A stretch of 64,000 nucleotides of DNA from Anoxynatronum buryatiense (GCF_900182905.1 NZ_FXUF01000004.1:124001-188000); one strand, 5' to 3'; shown: positions 42,167-51,304, counted from the first letter of the stretch. Notes: a model not told the origin generated them from the letters alone. Numbers and translations are program-made.

Positions 42167-44035
42167 ATGAATGAGATTTATCGATCCGTTATAGATCTGT
42201 CGCTTGAAAGATGTAAAAAAATAGGCATTCAGGATAGTCAGGTCTTCAGTAACAAAATTACCAATGAAACAGAGCTTCAGGAAAAATTTTCCCAAAAAAG
42301 GGATATGGTCTTAACGGCTTCACCTTATATGGAGCGATTGATACAGTTTGTGAAAGGGCATCACTTTTTTGCACTCCTGACAGATGGAGACGGATGCATC
42401 TTGAATGCTATTGGAGATGATAAGATCCTCTCTGAGGCTTTTGATTTAAAGATGATTCCAGGAGCGTACATGAATGAGGAGAACATAGGCACCAATGCGA
42501 TGGCCATTGTCATCAAAACCGGGAAGCCGGTTCAATTGTCAGGAAAAGACCATTTTATCAAAGCATATCATCGATGGACCTGTTCAGCAGCGCCAATCAA
42601 GGATGATCAAGGAAATCTCATCGGTGTGCTGGACCTGACGGGGTATATCGACAGCGTTCATCCGCACACGCTGGGCATGGTCATCGCAGCTTCAAATGCG
42701 ATCGAGGAGATGCTGAAAGCAAAAGAATACAATCGGCTTCAAAGCATGAATGACAAGCACATCAAAACCATCTTTAACACCATGCCGGTGGCAATTGTTA
42801 CTTCTGATCTTGAGGGAAAAATTAAAATATTCAATAAAAAAGCGCTGGATTTATTGGGAAGCAAAGATAAGCAGTTAAAATCAAAAGAAATGGAAAAAAT
42901 CATTGATGAGTGGGAAGATGTCAAAGAAGCAATTTGCAAAGGTGAAAGCCTGTCACAGAAAGTGAATATCATCTCATTGCGAAACATGTTTCCCTGTCAT
43001 CTAACAGCGAATCCTATCTATAACCCTCAATATGACAGCATTGAAATTGTATACGTGTTTGAAGACATTAAAAAAGTGAAAACAAGAGGTGTTCATCAGG
43101 CATACTATACATTCGACAAAATCATTGGTGAAGATGAGAACTTTTTAAAGATTGTGCAGTATGCTAAAAAAATTGCAAACAGCAAATCAACCATACTGAT
43201 ATTAGGCGAAAGTGGCACAGGAAAAGAAGTTTTTGCACAGTCGATTCATAATTTCAGCAAGCGGATGGATGGCCCTTTTATTGCGCTGAATTGCGGTGCG
43301 ATACCTAACCAGTTGATTGAATCTGAGCTTTTTGGCTATGAAGAAGGTGCCTATACTGGAGCAAAAAAAGGAGGGAATATAGGCAAATTCGAATCAGCTC
43401 ATGGAGGTACCGTCATGTTGGATGAAATTGGCGAAATGCCTCTTGATATGCAGATAAAATTGCTTCGTGTTTTGCAGGAAGGGACCATTACGCGCATTGG
43501 TAGCCAAAAATCCGTTCATGTGGATGTGCGGGTTATTGCTGCATCCAATAAAGAACTGAAGAAAGAGGTTGAACTGGGAAGATTTCGAAAAGATTTGTTT
43601 TACAGACTCAATGTACTACCATTGTATTTGCCACCTTTACGAAAAAGAAAAGCGGATATCCCCCTGCTCATAAAATATTTTGGTAAAAGCATCGCTGAAA
43701 ACCTAAATAAAAGAAATGTTGAAATCCCGACAGCCTATCTGGATAAAATAATGAGCTATCATTGGCCGGGAAACATTAGGGAACTGGAGAATGTTGTCGA
43801 ATTGATTATCAACACAGAAGCAATTCCTTCGGAATACTTTGATCAGCAGATCAACGGCGATGAAATTGCCTTTAATTCGAACTATGATTCATTGCACATA
43901 GAACATGTTGAAAAAGAACATCTGGTAAGGGTGCTGAAAATATTTAACGGAAACATCACCCAATCAGCACAAGCCATGGGTATCAGACGTAATACGCTTT
44001 ACAGTAAAATTAAAAAATACGAAATAGAAATGTAA
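42167..44035 (+). CDS. Sigma-54-dependent activator (GAF-PAS-AAA-Fis)
   Basis: A 622-residue enhancer-binding protein. A GAF-like sensor (about 50-190) is followed by a PAS domain (about 200-310). The AAA+ domain (about 320-560) has Walker A GESGTGKE, the sigma-54 contact loop as GAYTGA (GAFTGA variant), and Walker B VMLDEIGEMP. A Fis-type HTH (NITQSAQAMGIRRNTLYSK) ends the protein. AAGGAG precedes the ATG. It almost certainly drives the -24/-12 promoter at 33931 through the palindromes at 33842-33882. The small-molecule inducer is unknown; the layout resembles AcoR. Confidence 0.92.
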   Translation: MNEIYRSVIDLSLERCKKIGIQDSQVFSNKITNETELQEKFSQKRDMVLTASPYMERLIQFVKGHHFFALLTDGDGCILNAIGDDKILSEAFDLKMIPGAYMNEENIGTNAMAIVIKTGKPVQLSGKDHFIKAYHRWTCSAAPIKDDQGNLIGVLDLTGYIDSVHPHTLGMVIAASNAIEEMLKAKEYNRLQSMNDKHIKTIFNTMPVAIVTSDLEGKIKIFNKKALDLLGSKDKQLKSKEMEKIIDEWEDVKEAICKGESLSQKVNIISLRNMFPCHLTANPIYNPQYDSIEIVYVFEDIKKVKTRGVHQAYYTFDKIIGEDENFLKIVQYAKKIANSKSTILILGESGTGKEVFAQSIHNFSKRMDGPFIALNCGAIPNQLIESELFGYEEGAYTGAKKGGNIGKFESAHGGTVMLDEIGEMPLDMQIKLLRVLQEGTITRIGSQKSVHVDVRVIAASNKELKKEVELGRFRKDLFYRLNVLPLYLPPLRKRKADIPLLIKYFGKSIAENLNKRNVEIPTAYLDKIMSYHWPGNIRELENVVELIINTEAIPSEYFDQQINGDEIAFNSNYDSLHIEHVEKEHLVRVLKIFNGNITQSAQAMGIRRNTLYSKIKKYEIEM

Positions 44036-44045
44036 AACCTCCACA

Positions 44046-44120
44046 ATCATCAGGCGGACCGGCGACGAGGTTGATTTTGTGCTGGCCGCTGTTCAGACCT
44101 TCGAAGACGTGGTAGGATAA
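44046..44120 (+). pseudogene. Possible 3' remnant of an unknown gene at a composition boundary
   Basis: Right after the AT-rich block, GC-rich sequence reads IRRTGDEVDFVLAAVQTFED and stops at TAA 44118-44120. It has no start and no ribosome site, and the upstream frame lies in the activator gene. The pattern resembles the C-terminus of a PLP-type enzyme such as a class V aminotransferase, but it is too short to assign. It could be the stump of a gene cut when the Mo block arrived. Confidence 0.3.
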
Positions 44121-44164
44121 TGATAGCAAGGCTGTTGAAGAACACAGAAAAAGGAGGCAGTGCC

Positions 44165-45571
44165 ATGATTCTTGGAAAAACCCGTGAACAGTGGCTGGAA
44201 GCCATTCCTCTATTAAAACCCCTCACAGAAGCGGCTCCTTTCTGGTGGCTAAATCCCAACCGAATCTCCACTGCCAGGGCATTGCCGGATCTTCCGCTGC
44301 AAATGGCAGACGTGATGGCGGCCTCACGACGACTGGACCGCTTTGCGCCTTATCTGGCACAGGTATTTCCAGAGCTGAAAGTCTCTGAGGGGATCATCGA
44401 ATCACCGCTTCGCGCCATTCCCCGCATGCAGCGGGAGGGCGAAACATTTTTTAAGACTTCATTGCCGGGGCAGCTGTGGCTGAAGCTGGACAGCCACCTG
44501 CCGGTTTCCGGCTCTATTAAAGCCAGGGGCGGTATCTATGAGGTGCTGGCCCATGCTGAAACCCTGGCCCTACATGGGGGGCTGCTGCACCCCGACGACG
44601 ATTACCGGGTGCTGGACACTCCCCCGGCCAGAGCGTTTTTTTCCCAGCACTGCATCGAAGTGGGTTCCACTGGAAATCTGGGTTTGAGTATCGGGCTCAT
44701 GGGTGCCCGCATGGGCTTTCGGGTGACGGTCCACATGTCCCAGGATGCCAGGGAGTGGAAAAAAGACCTGTTGCGGGAGCGGGGTGTCACCGTGCGGGAA
44801 TATGCCAGTGATTACAGCCTGGCGGTGGCTTCCGGCCGCCGTGAGTCGGCACTGAACCCTGTCAGTTACTTTGTGGATGATGAAAATTCCCAGTCGTTGT
44901 TTTTGGGATACACGGTGGCAGCCCTGCGGCTGCAGCAACAGTTTCAAGAGGTGGGGATCACCGTCAATGCAGAGCACCCCCTGATGGTGTACCTGCCCTG
45001 CGGAGTGGGGGGCGGCCCGGGAGGAGTGGCTTTTGGCCTGAAGATGGTTTTTGGAGATCATGTGCATTGCTTTTTTGCAGAACCCACCCACTCCCCGGCG
45101 GTGTTGCTGGGCCTGCTCACGGAAGCCCATGACGCCGTCTGCGTCCAGGATTTTGGCCTGGATAATCGAACCGCCGCCGACGGTCTGGCGGTGGGACGAC
45201 CCTCCGGCCTGGTGTGCACCATGATGAAACCGCTGCTGACAGGGGCTTATACCGTACCTGACGAAATGCTCTTTCAACTGCTGGGCCTGCTGAATGAAAC
45301 AGAAGAACTTCAACTGGAGCCTTCTGCCCTGGCGGGCATGCCCGGCCCTTTTCAACTGATGGGCTTGCCGGAAACTACTCAGTGGCTGACGGAACAGGGG
45401 CTTCAGGAAAAAATGCACCAGGCTGCCCATCTGGTATGGGCCACAGGCGGCAGCATGGTACCGGCATCGGAAATGGCCGGCTACTTGGCAAAGGCTGCTG
45501 AAACGTCACCAGCCACATCAGCCACATCACCCACATCATTCAAAAGAACGCCAAATATAAAAGATCACTGA
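44165..45571 (+). CDS. dsdA: D-serine ammonia-lyase
   Basis: A 468-residue PLP enzyme that converts D-serine to pyruvate and ammonia. The PLP lysine is in SGSIKARGGIYEVL. Others are EVGSTGNLGLSIGLMGARMGF, VYLPCGVGGGPGGVAFGLK and the late glycine-rich ATGGSMVP. The ATG at 44165 follows GGAGG; the frame is open 15 codons further. The last 20 residues contain a Thr/Ser/Pro/Ala repeat (encoded by tandem CACATCA-like units). Pyruvate formation fits an amino-acid fermenter. It is convergent with ilvE. Confidence 0.92.
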   Translation: MILGKTREQWLEAIPLLKPLTEAAPFWWLNPNRISTARALPDLPLQMADVMAASRRLDRFAPYLAQVFPELKVSEGIIESPLRAIPRMQREGETFFKTSLPGQLWLKLDSHLPVSGSIKARGGIYEVLAHAETLALHGGLLHPDDDYRVLDTPPARAFFSQHCIEVGSTGNLGLSIGLMGARMGFRVTVHMSQDAREWKKDLLRERGVTVREYASDYSLAVASGRRESALNPVSYFVDDENSQSLFLGYTVAALRLQQQFQEVGITVNAEHPLMVYLPCGVGGGPGGVAFGLKMVFGDHVHCFFAEPTHSPAVLLGLLTEAHDAVCVQDFGLDNRTAADGLAVGRPSGLVCTMMKPLLTGAYTVPDEMLFQLLGLLNETEELQLEPSALAGMPGPFQLMGLPETTQWLTEQGLQEKMHQAAHLVWATGGSMVPASEMAGYLAKAAETSPATSATSPTSFKRTPNIKDH

Positions 45572-45574
45572 ACA

Positions 45575-45621
45575 AAAACGCCCTGAACACCGGTTGTCAA
45601 ACCGATCTTCAGGGCGTTTGT
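45575..45621. terminator. Bidirectional terminator between dsdA and ilvE
   Basis: AACGCCCTGAA (45577-45587) pairs with TTCAGGGCGTT (45608-45618), with an inner CGGTT/AACCG stem. The minus strand ends in a T-rich run after the stem, and the plus strand in TTTGTTGTT. Confidence 0.75.
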
Positions 45622-45632
45622 TGTTAGCGGCA

Positions 45633-46658
45633 TTAATCCACCTTTACCAGCCAGCCTTCAGGGGCTTCAACGTCGCCGAACTGAATACCGCAAAGGGTGT
45701 CGTAGAGCTTTTTCGTCACGGGGCCCACTTCGGTTTCGCTGTGGAACACATGAAGCTTGCCCTTGTAAGAAACACCGCCAATGGGAGTGATGACAGCAGC
45801 GGTGCCGCAGGCGCCGGCCTCGGCAAATTCATCCAGATGGTCGATGAGCACATCCCGCTCAGAAACCTTCATCTTCAGATAGTGCTCTGCCAGATACAAC
45901 AGGGAGTACTTGGTGATACTGGGAAGAATGGAAGGTGATTTGGGGGTGATAAACTCATTGTCTTTGGTGATGCCAAAGAAGTTGGCGGCTCCCACTTCCT
46001 CAATTTTGGTGTGGGTCAGGGGATCCAGGTAAATGCAGTCGGCAAAGCCCTGTTCCACTGCCTGTTCGTGGGGCATCAGGCTGCCGGCGTAGTTGCCCCC
46101 CACCTTGGCGGCACCGGTGCCATAGGGTGCTGCCCGGTCAAACTCAGAAACCATAAAGTTTACGGGAGCCATGCCCCCCTTGAAATAGGGGCCCACCGGC
46201 AGGCAGAAAACACTGAAAATGAACTCAGGAGCCGGCTTCACGCCAATATTGTCGCCCACACCAATGACAAAGGGGCGCAAATAGAGGGTGGCGCCAGTGC
46301 CGTAAGGGGGAACATAATCCAGGTTGGCCTTGACCACCTGAAGGCAGGCGTCGATGAACATGTCCTCAGGTACACGGGGCATTAACACACGGTCACAGCT
46401 CTGATGCATCCGCCGGGCATTCTGGTCGGGGCGGAAGAGCTGCACACTGCCGTCTTTGGTGCGGTAAGCTTTCAAACCTTCAAAACACTGCTGGCCATAG
46501 TGCAGGGCCGTGGAGGATTCGCTGATGTGCAGGGTATTGTCCTCTGTCAGTTCTCCTTCGTTCCATTGGCCGTCTTTCCAGCGGGCAATGTAGCGGTAAG
46601 GGGTTTTAAAGTACGAAAATCCCAGTTGACTCCAATCAATGGATACCGATGTGCTCAT
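45633..46658 (-). CDS. ilvE: Branched-chain amino acid aminotransferase
   Basis: A 341-residue fold-type IV PLP enzyme. The PLP lysine lies in [12 protein letters not shown]; other motifs are [42 protein letters not shown] and [13 protein letters not shown]. It exchanges amino groups between branched-chain amino acids and 2-oxoglutarate. The ATG at 46658 follows AGGAGGG; an upstream ATG without a ribosome site is rejected. Length agrees with the eukaryote-like IlvE branch (about 340-360). Confidence 0.93.
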   Translation of the reverse strand: MSTSVSIDWSQLGFSYFKTPYRYIARWKDGQWNEGELTEDNTLHISESSTALHYGQQCFEGLKAYRTKDGSVQLFRPDQNARRMHQSCDRVLMPRVPEDMFIDACLQVVKANLDYVPPYGTGATLYLRPFVIGVGDNIGVKPAPEFIFSVFCLPVGPYFKGGMAPVNFMVSEFDRAAPYGTGAAKVGGNYAGSLMPHEQAVEQGFADCIYLDPLTHTKIEEVGAANFFGITKDNEFITPKSPSILPSITKYSLLYLAEHYLKMKVSERDVLIDHLDEFAEAGACGTAAVITPIGGVSYKGKLHVFHSETEVGPVTKKLYDTLCGIQFGDVEAPEGWLVKVD

Positions 46659-46753
46659 ACAATCCCTCCTGATTCTTGATGATGATCTGTGAAAGTGGTG
46701 ATTCACTTCAACCCTATTATATCATATTGAAGGCGGATGTGAGGCTGCCGCCA

Positions 46754-47455
46754 TCACCCTTCAGTAGCGGGTCTGGCGGTCAATGATTCAATTTGCCAGT
46801 CAATGGGAACAATCCCGTGAGAGGCTAAAAATTCATTCGCCTGACTGAAGCATTTGCATCCGAAAAATCCCCGGTAAACCGAAAGCGGGCTTGGATGAGG
46901 TGCTTTTAAAACCAAATGATGTGAATTGGTGAGCATTTTTTCCTTGGCCTGTGCCGGTTTACCCCACAAAAAAATAACAATGGGGCGATTTTGTTCATTG
47001 ACGACACGAATCACTGCGTCGGTGAACAGTTCCCACCCCATATCTTTATGGGAATGAGCTTCGTGGGCTCTGACAGTCAGCACCGTGTTAAGGAGCAGCA
47101 CTCCCTGGTCAGCCCATTTTTTCAGATAACCATGGGCGGGAATGGTGCAGCCCAGGTCATCCTGCAGCTCCTGATAGATGTTTTGAAGGGAAGGGGGAAT
47201 TCTCTGACCGGGAAGCACCGAGAAGGAGAGGCCATGGGCCTGGTTCTCCCCATGGTAAGGGTCCTGCCCCAGCAACAGCACCTTCACATCAGCCAGGGAA
47301 GTGTAGTGCAGGGCATTGAAAATATCATGCATGGGAGGATACACCTGGTTGGTCTTGTACTCCCGGATCAAAAATGTTCTTAATTTTTGATAATAGTCTT
47401 TTTCAAATTCGGCGGATAGAAACAGATGCCAGTCATTTTTTAGAATTTGTGCCAT
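46754..47455 (-). CDS. ung: Uracil-DNA glycosylase
   Basis: A 233-residue family 1 enzyme that removes uracil from DNA. The catalytic water-activating motif LLGQDPYHG and the minor-groove loop HPSPLSVYRGFFG are both intact, as is LLLNTVLTVR. AAAGG is 12 bases before the ATG at 47455; the ATG at 47467 almost touches that site and is less likely. It lies on the minus strand between ilvE and a divergent regulator. Confidence 0.95.
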   Translation of the reverse strand: MAQILKNDWHLFLSAEFEKDYYQKLRTFLIREYKTNQVYPPMHDIFNALHYTSLADVKVLLLGQDPYHGENQAHGLSFSVLPGQRIPPSLQNIYQELQDDLGCTIPAHGYLKKWADQGVLLLNTVLTVRAHEAHSHKDMGWELFTDAVIRVVNEQNRPIVIFLWGKPAQAKEKMLTNSHHLVLKAPHPSPLSVYRGFFGCKCFSQANEFLASHGIVPIDWQIESLTARPATEG

Positions 47456-47632
47456 TTTTGAAGACATCCTTTCGGTTGAGTCGTCTTCTATATTGTAACA
47501 ATTTTACAGAAGGGCTTCAATGGAAAAAGGGTCGTCATAAGTGAAAGAACGGTAAGTTGAGGCATTTTGCGCCAATTGCCGACGGAAATCATCAGAAAGA
47601 CGACAATTTCCTGGATTTTAACAGGATTGCCC

Positions 47633-47662
47633 TTGACATCAGTGGCTTAATTTTGTCATGAT
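47633..47662 (+). promoter_or_regulatory. Candidate promoter for the HTH sensor gene
   Basis: TTGACA (47633-47638), 18-base spacer, CATGAT (47657-47662, four of six). The gap 47468-47907 otherwise holds no gene. The 240-base leader from this promoter contains short inverted pieces but no structure I recognise. Confidence 0.4.
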
Positions 47663-47907
47663 ATAAGAAGCTAAAAATCTAAGTCTTCAGACAAAGTGAA
47701 TCACTGAGCCTTTCGCCGGATGACTTTCAGGGCAAGACATCAACGACCATTGACAGACATTCACAAGTATGACAGGTACATGGACGCGGATGGCACTGAT
47801 CATACAGTGCCTGCCGGTGAAAATCAGGAGAATTGACAAAACCAAAGAAACACCCTGACCACAGAAGAACGTGCCGACGGAAGTTGTGAGAAAATGGAGG
47901 AACCTTT

Positions 47908-49539
47908 ATGGATTTTGCAGAGAAGCTTAACGCTTTGATGGACCTGTTCAGCATCAGTAACAGCCGGCTGGCGAAAAGGCTGAGTGTTGATCCGTCGCTG
48001 ATCAGCAAATGGCGTCACGGTAATCGTCTGCCTGCCCGCAGTGCCGGTTATGTCAAAGAAATCGTGTTTTTTTTCTATGAGCAGTATGTGGAAAGTGATG
48101 CCCTGTTGCAACACCGGCTGCGACGTATTCTGGGCGAATCGGCTGAACTGCATCTGGACGACAGTGAGATGGCATTGAAGCAGTTTCTGCTGGAATGGCT
48201 GATCGCAGAGGAAAATGGGGAAAACCAGGAAGGCATGTCGCCCTCCAGCGCCCAGGGGCGCCAGGTGATTCAACTGATGCAGCAACTGATGAATGTGGAA
48301 GCGGCTCCGGTTCCCCAACCTTCAATGGCCGCCCCGGCACCCATTGGTGGAAATATCCACCAGTATCATTTGCATGCCGGTCGTTCCGGGCGACGGAAAG
48401 CAGTCATTGAGTTTTTGGATCTGGTGCTAGAAATGAAGCCACCCCAGGAGTTGTTGCTTCTCAGTCAGGAAAACCTGGGATGGATGATGGAAGATCCGGC
48501 CTTCATAGCAGAATGGAACCGAAAGCTGACGGCGGTTCTCGCCAGCGGTCATCAGGTAACCATCATTCATCACATGGATCGCGAAAATGACGATCTGTTG
48601 AATATTATGAAATACTGGATTCCCCTGCATTTAACCGGCAATGTGCGGTCCTGGTATTTTCCCCGGTACCGTGAGCTGCCCTTTCAGAATACCTACTTCA
48701 TTATTCGCAACCAGGCGGCGGTGTTTGCCTCTGTCAATGAAGAGACACCTGAAGATCAGTATTACACCTTTTTCTTCAGAGATCCGCTGGTGGCCAGAAT
48801 TCTGGAAAACAGTTACCAAAGCCTGCTGAAGGAATGCATGCCGCTGGTGCGCTTTTATACCGCAACCCGGCTTGAAAGCTATATGGAACAGGTAGTGAAG
48901 CTGGAAGAGGAGGCTGGTACCTGGATTGGCTGGAAGAACGGGTTGTCGGGGTCATGCCTCAGTCTGCCACTGTATGAGCAGCTGATGGTACAGGAAGGCA
49001 TTAAAAGCGAAGAACGATGGCGGCGGTTGCAGTTGCATCAAAAGCGACTGGAAGCCTTCCGCAAAAACATTCCCCACTTCAGTTATGTGGAAGTGCTGCC
49101 ACTTAATCTGCTGAACCAGCTTTCCCGGGGCACTCAGGCGGTGTTGAACCCACTGGAAAGTTTCACCACGAAACCCCTGCGCCTAAAGGAAGAACAGGTG
49201 ATCAGCCTGCTGGAATCCATGGTGGACCGCCTGCGAAAATACCCCAATTATGAGGTGTACCTGGCCAATAAAAACCCTTTGTGGCAGGATTTAAACATGA
49301 GCCTTGGTTACAAGGAAAACCAGGCCGCTTTAGCGGGAAGTCTCGGGCCGGGAAAAGAACGCCCGGTAACCCTCCTGACAGGAGAAGGCAATATGACACA
49401 GGTATTTGAAGGTTTTCTGGATACGGCACTTGACAGTATTCCTGGAAACTTCAGAAACCGGCAGCGGGTCATCGCCAAGCTGGAGAAGGTCATTGCCTAC
49501 CATCGAAACCGTTACCAGAACAGCTGGAACCGGGGGTAA
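47908..49539 (+). CDS. XRE-like HTH protein with a large unfamiliar C-terminal domain
   Basis: A 543-residue protein. Residues about 1-65 form a helix-turn-helix (NSRLAKRLSVDPSLISKWRHG). The remaining 480 residues do not match a domain I know. Around 170-320 there is an alpha/beta region (LLLLSQENLGWMMEDPAF, VLASGHQVTIIHHMDRENDD, NTYFIIRNQAAVFASVNEE) with a layout reminiscent of a phospholipase-D-like or WYL-type ligand domain. A basic helical C-terminus follows. There is no membrane helix. AAATGGAGG precedes the ATG. It is probably a ligand-sensing regulator; the target is unknown. Confidence 0.65.
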   Translation: MDFAEKLNALMDLFSISNSRLAKRLSVDPSLISKWRHGNRLPARSAGYVKEIVFFFYEQYVESDALLQHRLRRILGESAELHLDDSEMALKQFLLEWLIAEENGENQEGMSPSSAQGRQVIQLMQQLMNVEAAPVPQPSMAAPAPIGGNIHQYHLHAGRSGRRKAVIEFLDLVLEMKPPQELLLLSQENLGWMMEDPAFIAEWNRKLTAVLASGHQVTIIHHMDRENDDLLNIMKYWIPLHLTGNVRSWYFPRYRELPFQNTYFIIRNQAAVFASVNEETPEDQYYTFFFRDPLVARILENSYQSLLKECMPLVRFYTATRLESYMEQVVKLEEEAGTWIGWKNGLSGSCLSLPLYEQLMVQEGIKSEERWRRLQLHQKRLEAFRKNIPHFSYVEVLPLNLLNQLSRGTQAVLNPLESFTTKPLRLKEEQVISLLESMVDRLRKYPNYEVYLANKNPLWQDLNMSLGYKENQAALAGSLGPGKERPVTLLTGEGNMTQVFEGFLDTALDSIPGNFRNRQRVIAKLEKVIAYHRNRYQNSWNRG

Positions 49540-49572
49540 ACCCGCTCTAAACCCATCATCATACCGAAAAAA

Positions 49573-49599
49573 AGTCACCCCTGTCATTTAAGGGTGACT
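49573..49599 (+). repeat. First copy of a repeated hairpin
   Basis: AGTCACCC, ten-base spacer, then GGGTGACT. The same hairpin with nearly the same loop (CTGTCATT) recurs 111 bases downstream. This copy lacks a T-run on the plus strand but has a good T-run on the minus strand (A-rich 5' flank). Confidence 0.7.
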
Positions 49600-49644
49600 C
49601 AGACTGCAGACAAAATACGATGAAGACAAGGGATTTGGTATTGG

Positions 49645-49679
49645 AATCAGCTGTCCTGACCAAAGTCCTTTGTCTTCAA
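49645..49679 (+). repeat. 35-bp dispersed repeat, copy left of arginase
   Basis: The 35 bases ending TTTGTCTTCAA closely resemble 50844-50878 (start TCAGCTG, then CCTG-CCAAA, end TTGTCTTCAA). The two direct copies flank the arginase gene 1.2 kb apart. This copy also pairs in part with GAAGACAAGGG at 49622. Confidence 0.6.
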
Positions 49680-49683
49680 CCTC

Positions 49684-49716
49684 AGTCACCCCTGTCATTC
49701 AAGGGTGACTTTTTTC
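49684..49716 (+). terminator. Second hairpin copy, terminator
   Basis: AGTCACCC (49684-49691) pairs with GGGTGACT (49703-49710) followed by T6. It ends the HTH gene transcript; arginase is convergent and ends at 49743. Confidence 0.75.
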
Positions 49717-49742
49717 GGCTGTTAATAATTATTTCAGAAGGC

Positions 49743-50648
49743 TCATTTCAACTGGTCACCCAGCAAAGAGCCCATGAGGGCGACGGCCACCTTGGCAGTT
49801 CGATTTTTTTCATCGAGAATGGGGTTGATTTCCACAAATTCCGCTGAAACCACAATGCCCGATTCTGCCAGCATTTCCATGGCCAGATGACTTTCCCGGT
49901 AAGAAATACCCCCCATCACCGGCGTGCCCACACCCGGAGCATCTGTGGGATCGACGCCGTCAAGGTCAAGGGAAAGGTGAACCCCGTCGGTGCGTTCCTT
50001 CAGATAATCAATGGCTTCCCGCATCACGGCAGCCATCCCCATCCGGTCAATTTCGTGCATGGTGTATACCCGCAGGCCCTTTTGACGTATCAGCTCTTTT
50101 TCGCCCTGATCCAGCGCGCGGGCACCAATGATCACCAGATTTTCCGGTTTCACTTTTGGTCCGTAGCCTCCCAGGCCGGTGAGTGCCGGATGCCCCACAC
50201 CCATGCTGGAAGCCAGGGGCATACCATGAATGTTGCCGGAGGGAGAGGTGTCGGCGGTATTCAGGTCGCCGTGAGCGTCGAACCAGATGACACCCAGATC
50301 TTCATAGTGACGGGAGACTCCTGCCAGGGTACCGATGGCAATGCTGTGATCACCACCCAGCACCAGTGGAAAGTGACCCTCCTGTACCACCTGATCCACC
50401 AACTGGGCCAGCCGGGTGTTGGCCTGCTCGATGGCTTTCAGGTTTCGCAGATTGTGGGCGGGATCGCTGTGAACCCGTTCAGGCATGTCAATCTGAATAT
50501 CTCCCATATCTTCCACTTCCAGGTCAATGCTCTCCAGCTTTTCCAACACGCCGGCATATCGAATGGCGCTGGGGCCCATGTCCACACCCCTGCGGTTCTG
50601 CCCCAGGTCCATGGGGACACCAATAATCGAGACTTTTTTCACATTCAT
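49743..50648 (-). CDS. rocF: Arginase
   Basis: A 301-residue manganese enzyme that hydrolyses arginine to ornithine and urea. Metal motifs are [20 protein letters not shown] and SLDLDGVDP, and the start [20 protein letters not shown] is typical of bacillar RocF. GGGAGG is nine bases before the ATG at 50648; an ATG three codons earlier touches the ribosome site. Upstream are a strong promoter (TTGACA-N17-TATATT) and an ARG-box-like operator, which suggest arginine-responsive control by ArgR/AhrC. Ornithine could feed Stickland pathways. Confidence 0.93.
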   Translation of the reverse strand: MNVKKVSIIGVPMDLGQNRRGVDMGPSAIRYAGVLEKLESIDLEVEDMGDIQIDMPERVHSDPAHNLRNLKAIEQANTRLAQLVDQVVQEGHFPLVLGGDHSIAIGTLAGVSRHYEDLGVIWFDAHGDLNTADTSPSGNIHGMPLASSMGVGHPALTGLGGYGPKVKPENLVIIGARALDQGEKELIRQKGLRVYTMHEIDRMGMAAVMREAIDYLKERTDGVHLSLDLDGVDPTDAPGVGTPVMGGISYRESHLAMEMLAESGIVVSAEFVEINPILDEKNRTAKVAVALMGSLLGDQLK

Positions 50649-50725
50649 TCGGCACATCCTCCCGTTTTTTCAGAATCAGGGCAGCCCTCGACGAAAAAGC
50701 ACCGGTAAGCCACACTTCTTCTTCA

Positions 50726-50754
50726 AATATACATGAATGCATAAAGCCTGTCAA
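50726..50754 (-). promoter_or_regulatory. Arginase promoter
   Basis: Read on the minus strand: TTGACA (50754-50749), 17-base spacer, TATATT (50731-50726). The start would be near 50719, about 70 bases before the gene. Confidence 0.75.
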
Positions 50755-50785
50755 CGGCGAAAAGATTGATATTTCAACGGTTGGA

Positions 50786-50799
50786 TGAATTATTATGCA
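50786..50799 (-). promoter_or_regulatory. ARG-box-like operator upstream of arginase
   Basis: On the plus strand TGAATTATTATGCA differs at one base from the ArgR pattern TGAAT-W4-ATTCA. It is centred about 74 bases upstream of the predicted start, a position compatible with activation, as for roc genes in Bacillus. The assignment is an inference. Confidence 0.55.
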
Positions 50800-50843
50800 C
50801 AAAATCAGCCGGAGGATTGCATAAAATAATCTGCCGCAGGGGA

Positions 50844-50878
50844 AGTCAGCTGCCCTGGCCAAATCCTTTTGTCTTCAA
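50844..50878 (+). repeat. 35-bp dispersed repeat, copy right of arginase
   Basis: The 35 bases GTCAGCTGCCCTGGCC... ending TTTGTCTTCAA match the copy at 49645-49679 at most positions with a one-base shift in the middle. Both are in the same orientation. Confidence 0.6.
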
Positions 50879-50934
50879 TTAACGATTCTATCAACAACGC
50901 TCTCCGCAGAGGGAGGGCGTTATGAGAGGTGCTT

Positions 50935-51264
50935 CTATAAAAAGTCTTCCCGCACGGGGGTGAAGGTTTCAATGACCTGTGCTGTTTCGAGAACGGTCAC
51001 CTGATGGGGCACATCGCCGCCAATAGACCAGCTGTCTCCAGGCTTCATCTCGATTTCCCTGCCATCGATTACAAAAAGAGCTCGCCCGGAGATCAGATAC
51101 CCCGTCTGTTCGTGGGGGTGCTGGTGGAGAGGTAAGACAACCCCTTCTTTCAGATGAAACTCACAGAGCATGGTTTCTTTTCCCACCACCAGGTTGCGCC
51201 GTTTGACGCCGGGTATCATATCAACAAAATGGCCTTCTCCCTGATTCACTGAGAATGAGTTCAT
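50935..51264 (-). CDS. Small cupin-domain protein
   Basis: A 109-residue single-domain cupin. The metal-binding motif 1 is LPLHQHPHEQTGYLISGRA with two His and a Glu, and motif 2 is PGDSWSIGGDVPHQVTVL. Such proteins bind a small ligand or metal; no reaction can be named. AGGAAGG precedes the ATG. It lies between arginase and the chemoreceptor gene on the same strand. A hairpin with an AACGC/GCGTT stem lies downstream (50896-50921). Confidence 0.85.
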   Translation of the reverse strand: MNSFSVNQGEGHFVDMIPGVKRRNLVVGKETMLCEFHLKEGVVLPLHQHPHEQTGYLISGRALFVIDGREIEMKPGDSWSIGGDVPHQVTVLETAQVIETFTPVREDFL

Positions 51265-51304
51265 TCAATCAACCTTCCTTTCCTGCCCCTGTAACAGCGG
51301 GTGT

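Noticed and set aside
49573-49710. Repeated hairpins as a CRISPR array
   Set aside because: Only two copies, each an inverted repeat with terminator features, and no regular spacers or cas genes.
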